A stretch of DNA of 24,150 nt from CAZWXH01 sp964637725 (GTDB lineage: Bacteria; Bacillota_I; Bacilli_A; Erysipelotrichales; Coprobacillaceae). This document shows, piece by piece, positions 21,709 through 24,150 of the stretch. The notes under the pieces are model-generated. The model did not search any database. It was given only the letters and a program-made list of their open reading frames with translations, and had not been told where the DNA came from. The position numbers were made by a program, and so were the translations under genes. How positions within the stretch are numbered: the first letter of the stretch is position 1; each line of letters begins with the position of its first letter. The stretch covers positions 1-24,150 of the forward strand of contig CAZWXH010000014.1 in NCBI GenBank assembly GCA_964637725.1. Direction: 5' to 3'.

Positions 21709-23031
21709 TTATACCAAAAATGCAAAATAAACGATAAACAATCCTGCCAAAAGCCAAACAATTAACTTGATTTCTTTTGCACGTCCACAACCAATCATTG
21801 TAATCGCATAAGTAATAAAACCTAAAGCAATACCATTAGAAATAGAATATGTAAGAACCATGGCAATAATAGTAACAAAACCACTCGCTGCAAATACAAA
21901 GTCTTCCCATTCAATTCCACTAAGTTGTTGAGCCATTAAGATTCCTACAACAAATAATGCAGGAGCAGTAACAGCATTTGTAATACAGACTAATAATGGA
22001 TAGAAGAAAATAGATAATAAGAATAAGACTCCTGTAGTTAAAGCAGTTAACCCCGTTCTTCCTCCTACTTCTACACCTGATGTTGACTCAACAAATGAAG
22101 TGACAGTTGAAGTTCCCATCACTGCCCCAAAAACAGTACCAACAGAATCAGCCAAGAAAGCACGTTCGATATTTTCTAATTCACCATCTTCATTCACTAA
22201 GTTTGTTCTATTTGCTACTGCAACTAAAGTTCCAGCTGTATCAAAGAAATCCACAAATAATAATGAGAAAATCGCAATCATGAAATCTGGATGAGTAAAT
22301 AATTCACTAAATCCATCCATAAATGCTCCGATTAAACTAAAGTCGAATTTTGTTGAAACTACAGCAGTAGGAACTGGTGGCATACCTTCAACTCCCATGA
22401 TTCCTGCTATTATCCCAACAACTGCAGTTATAACCAAACCATAAAATACTGCAGCAGGCACTTTCTTAGTTGCCAATAACACTATTGTTACTAAAATACC
22501 AAACACTGCTAATAACACTGCTGGATCTGTTAACTTTCCTAATGCAACAATTGTTTCAGAATTATCTACCACAATACCAGCATTTTTCAATCCAATAAAG
22601 GCAATAAAGAATCCAATTCCAGCACCAATTGCTAATTTCAATTGTCCAGGAATCGCATTTATAATTGCTTTTCTAATCCCAGTAACCGAGATAATTAAGA
22701 ACAACACTCCAGACAAAGCAACTGCTGCTAAAGCAGCTTGGAAGCTAAATCCCATTGTCCCACAGATTGTAAATGCAAATAATGCATTAACTCCCATACC
22801 AGGTGCCAAAGCAACTGGATAGTTAGCAATTAATCCCATAATGATTGTTGCAACTGCCCCACTTAATGCAGTAGCAAGAAATACTCCTTGTACACTCATT
22901 CCAGTGCTTCCTAACATCCCCGGATTAACGGCTAAAATATAAGCCATCGCTAGGAATGTCGTTACACCCGCAAGAATCTCAGTCTTGACATTTGTACCTT
23001 TTTCTTTTAACTTAAATATTTTTTCTAACAT
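21709..23031 (-). CDS. AzgA/PbuG-type purine (guanine/hypoxanthine/adenine) permease
   Basis: Inner-membrane nucleobase:cation symporter of the NCS2/AzgA family, 440 residues with about 12 membrane segments. Diagnostic stretches are TEILAGVTTFLAMAYILAVNPGML (N-terminus), GMGVNALFAFTICGTMGFSFQAAL, IPGQLKLAIGAGIGFFIAFIGLKNAGI and FVDFFDTAGTLVAVANRTNL, the signature region shared with PbuG/PbuO and AzgA. Which purine it prefers cannot be told. I trimmed the start to ATG 23031, which follows GGGAGGAAATT; the open frame extends further upstream over the promoter. It is transcribed alone: own promoter, own terminator. I find no purine riboswitch in its short leader. Confidence 0.92.
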   Translation of the reverse strand: MLEKIFKLKEKGTNVKTEILAGVTTFLAMAYILAVNPGMLGSTGMSVQGVFLATALSGAVATIIMGLIANYPVALAPGMGVNALFAFTICGTMGFSFQAALAAVALSGVLFLIISVTGIRKAIINAIPGQLKLAIGAGIGFFIAFIGLKNAGIVVDNSETIVALGKLTDPAVLLAVFGILVTIVLLATKKVPAAVFYGLVITAVVGIIAGIMGVEGMPPVPTAVVSTKFDFSLIGAFMDGFSELFTHPDFMIAIFSLLFVDFFDTAGTLVAVANRTNLVNEDGELENIERAFLADSVGTVFGAVMGTSTVTSFVESTSGVEVGGRTGLTALTTGVLFLLSIFFYPLLVCITNAVTAPALFVVGILMAQQLSGIEWEDFVFAASGFVTIIAMVLTYSISNGIALGFITYAITMIGCGRAKEIKLIVWLLAGLFIVYFAFLV

Positions 23032-23062
23032 AATTTCCTCCCTCTCTACAAAAAACATTAAA

Positions 23063-23091
23063 ATTGTACCTTTTTTCCAATACTTTTTCAA
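23063..23091 (-). promoter_or_regulatory. Promoter of the purine permease gene
   Basis: Minus strand TTGAAA (23086-23091), 17-base spacer, TACAAT (23063-23068), about 32 bases before the ATG. Confidence 0.75.
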
Positions 23092-23099
23092 CAAAATAA

Positions 23100-23124
23100 T
23101 AAAAAAACCTAGAAAGTATCTAGG
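23100..23124 (-). terminator. Terminator of ribU
   Basis: Minus-strand CCTAGA, loop TACTT, TCTAGG followed by TTTTTTT, 6 bases after the ribU stop codon. Confidence 0.85.
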
Positions 23125-23129
23125 AATTA

Positions 23130-23741
23130 TTATCTAGCTGAATCAGCAAACTTTTTCATAGGACCACTCATTTTTTTATATGCAAAGTATGTGAGTATAG
23201 ATGTTGCACCACATTTGATAATATTAAAAGGAACTATTCCAAAGATTGCTATCGTAAAAATATTATCAATCAAAGGATTAATCGCTGCACACATTGCAAT
23301 AATTTTATCCAAACTTAAGTTCATTAATTTTGCATAGAATGGGAAGATGAAGGTAACATTAGTGATAACTGCAACTATCGCACAAATTGCTGTTCCAACT
23401 AGCATACCATACACTGCTGACATTTTAGTTTTATGACGATCATAAATCCAAATTGCCGGTAATAAATAAGCACAACTTACTAAAAAGTTTGATAATTCAC
23501 CAGTAAACATAGTACTCGTTCCAAGCATAGCAAGTTTAACAATTAATTTGACTAATACAATAAACACTGCTGCTACAGGACCTAATGCAAAACCTCCAAT
23601 GATTTCTGGTAAGCTTGATAAATCAAAATCCATAAATGGTGGCATGAATGGCAAAGGTGTTCTTATCAGCATTAAAATAGCTGCAATACCTCCCAACATA
23701 CCAATTAAAGCAATTTTTCTTACATTCAATTTTGTTTTCAT
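23130..23741 (-). CDS. ribU: ECF transporter riboflavin-binding S component RibU
   Basis: Substrate-capture subunit of an energy-coupling factor transporter for riboflavin uptake; it works with shared EcfA/EcfA'/EcfT proteins encoded elsewhere. The 203-residue protein has about six membrane helices, starting KIALIGMLGGIAAILMLI, with the S-component stretch PFMDFDLSSLPEIIGGFALGPVAA typical of RibU, and a basic C-terminal tail. ATG 23741 is chosen because GAGGAG lies about 10 bases upstream; the frame extends into the riboswitch terminator. The FMN riboswitch directly upstream identifies the substrate. It probably feeds the cell's FAD pool, on which ApbE also depends. Confidence 0.94.
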   Translation of the reverse strand: MKTKLNVRKIALIGMLGGIAAILMLIRTPLPFMPPFMDFDLSSLPEIIGGFALGPVAAVFIVLVKLIVKLAMLGTSTMFTGELSNFLVSCAYLLPAIWIYDRHKTKMSAVYGMLVGTAICAIVAVITNVTFIFPFYAKLMNLSLDKIIAMCAAINPLIDNIFTIAIFGIVPFNIIKCGATSILTYFAYKKMSGPMKKFADSAR

Positions 23742-23753
23742 TTTTTCTGTCTC

Positions 23754-23798
23754 CTCTTTTTTAAAAAAATAACCCAAACATAAAAAATGTCTGGGTTT
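23754..23798 (-). terminator. Riboswitch-controlled terminator before ribU
   Basis: Minus-strand AACCCAGACAT, loop of Ts, ATGTTTGGGTT, then ATTTTTTT. It is the expression platform of the FMN riboswitch; FMN binding should favour it. Confidence 0.85.
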
Positions 23799-23812
23799 TG
23801 TATACAGAAAAT

Positions 23813-23924
23813 GTCTTTTCTCATCCGGACTTTAACCGTCGGTACTGGAATCACACCAGTTCAACCACAATAGTGGGTCATGGACTTTAACCATCGGTAG
23901 GGAATTACACCCTGCCCCAAAGAC
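23813..23924 (-). promoter_or_regulatory. FMN riboswitch (RFN element)
   Basis: The minus strand shows the conserved RFN blocks in order: GTCTTTGGGGCAGGGTG, ATTCCCTACCGATGGTTAAAG, GTGATTCCAGTACCGACGG and TTAAAGTCCGGATGAGA. All match the aptamer core. A terminator follows, so FMN represses ribU transcription. Confidence 0.97.
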
Positions 23925-23974
23925 GCTATTTAATTTTGAAAAACAGGTCGTTGATTTACATCATCTGTATAATT

Positions 23975-24003
23975 ATCATATACCATCTCGTTATATTTGT
24001 AAA
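23975..24003 (-). promoter_or_regulatory. Promoter of the FMN riboswitch/ribU transcript
   Basis: Minus strand TTTACA (23998-24003), 17-base spacer, TATGAT (23975-23980). It is back to back with the promoter of the plus-strand gene. Confidence 0.65.
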
Positions 24004-24013
24004 TAATATTACT

Positions 24014-24028
24014 AATATTTGTTATAAT
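24014..24028 (+). promoter_or_regulatory. Extended -10 promoter of the plus-strand gene at the right end
   Basis: TGTTATAAT, an extended -10 (TG-n-TATAAT; hexamer 24023-24028), 20 bases before the ATG at 24049. No strong -35 is needed with an extended -10. Confidence 0.55.
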
Positions 24029-24048
24029 AAGTTAAAGGAGAAATGTTT

Positions 24049-24150
24049 ATGCGCCAATATCATAATATAAAACCCATTTATAATAGTCATTCAAAACGGA
24101 TGTTTTACAGTTCATTTAATGAAAATCGTCTAAAAGCCTGTGGATTGGCT
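24049..24150 (+). CDS. Start of an unrecognised gene (partial, runs off the window)
   Basis: Thirty-four codons are visible from ATG 24049, chosen because AGGAG lies 8 bases upstream (an ATG at 24043 is too close to it). The protein begins MRQYHNIKPIYNSHSKRMFY and stays open to the window end. I do not recognise a family. It is polar, with no signal peptide or membrane segment so far. It is the only plus-strand protein gene of normal type in the window and is divergent from ribU. Confidence 0.55.
   Translation, partial: MRQYHNIKPIYNSHSKRMFYSSFNENRLKACGLA

Noticed and set aside
23032..23062. Purine riboswitch upstream of the purine permease
   Set aside because: The leader after the promoter is only about 25-30 bases, too short for an aptamer, and no purine-aptamer core is present.
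1..24150. CRISPR arrays, tRNA or rRNA genes, transposase genes, prophage genes
   Set aside because: I found no regularly spaced repeats, no tRNA or rRNA sequence and no mobile-element protein on either strand. The T-box leaders recall tRNA-related RNA only because they bind tRNA.

Overview
This window reads as chromosome of a low-GC, anaerobic Firmicute. The AT-rich sequence, short intergenic gaps, AGGAG-type ribosome binding sites, T-box and FMN riboswitches, an ECF riboflavin uptake component and a short Firmicutes-type DnaE all fit this. My best guess is an Erysipelotrichia/Coprobacillaceae-type gut bacterium; the lineage is inferred from gene content and was not tested. Almost every gene is on the minus strand and is read right to left. 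Several longer reading frames begin upstream of their real starts, so I trimmed them to the ATG that follows a good ribosome binding site.

Left third (1-6902): a replication/repair cluster read in the order small membrane protein, dnaE, polA, mutM, then the first codons of a Gfo/Idh/MocA-type oxidoreductase leaving the window. Next (6955-9344) is a flavin-linked group: a secreted lipoprotein with two 140-residue repeats, the FAD:protein FMN transferase ApbE, and a small TSCPD-domain protein. The region upstream of the lipoprotein holds a near-consensus promoter with a cre-like sequence in its spacer and four alternating TTTTCACA/TGTGAAAA elements. Then come a thyA-dfrA-plsC operon (9645-11724) and a two-gene unit of a ROK kinase and an unassigned TIM-barrel protein (11802-13412).

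The 13413-13863 gap is not empty. It looks like a compact type I toxin-antitoxin locus: a 29-codon hydrophobic peptide on the plus strand that seems to start at ATT, a convergent antisense RNA with a near-perfect promoter, a shared bidirectional terminator, and complementary repeats near the two RNA 5' ends.

The right half is an aromatic amino acid operon, aroF-aroB-aroA-aroC-pheA-aroK (13864-19902), behind a T-box whose specifier codon reads TTC (Phe). Immediately upstream is a second aroF (20339-21355) behind its own T-box, whose specifier reads TAC (Tyr) in an otherwise identical local context. The two DAHP synthases are almost identical in their catalytic part but clearly different in their N-terminal regulatory domain. 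So two copies of the first pathway enzyme appear tuned to different amino acids at the level of both the leader RNA and, probably, the protein. The window ends with an AzgA/PbuG-type purine permease, a RibU riboflavin transporter behind an FMN riboswitch, and the first codons of an unrecognised plus-strand gene.
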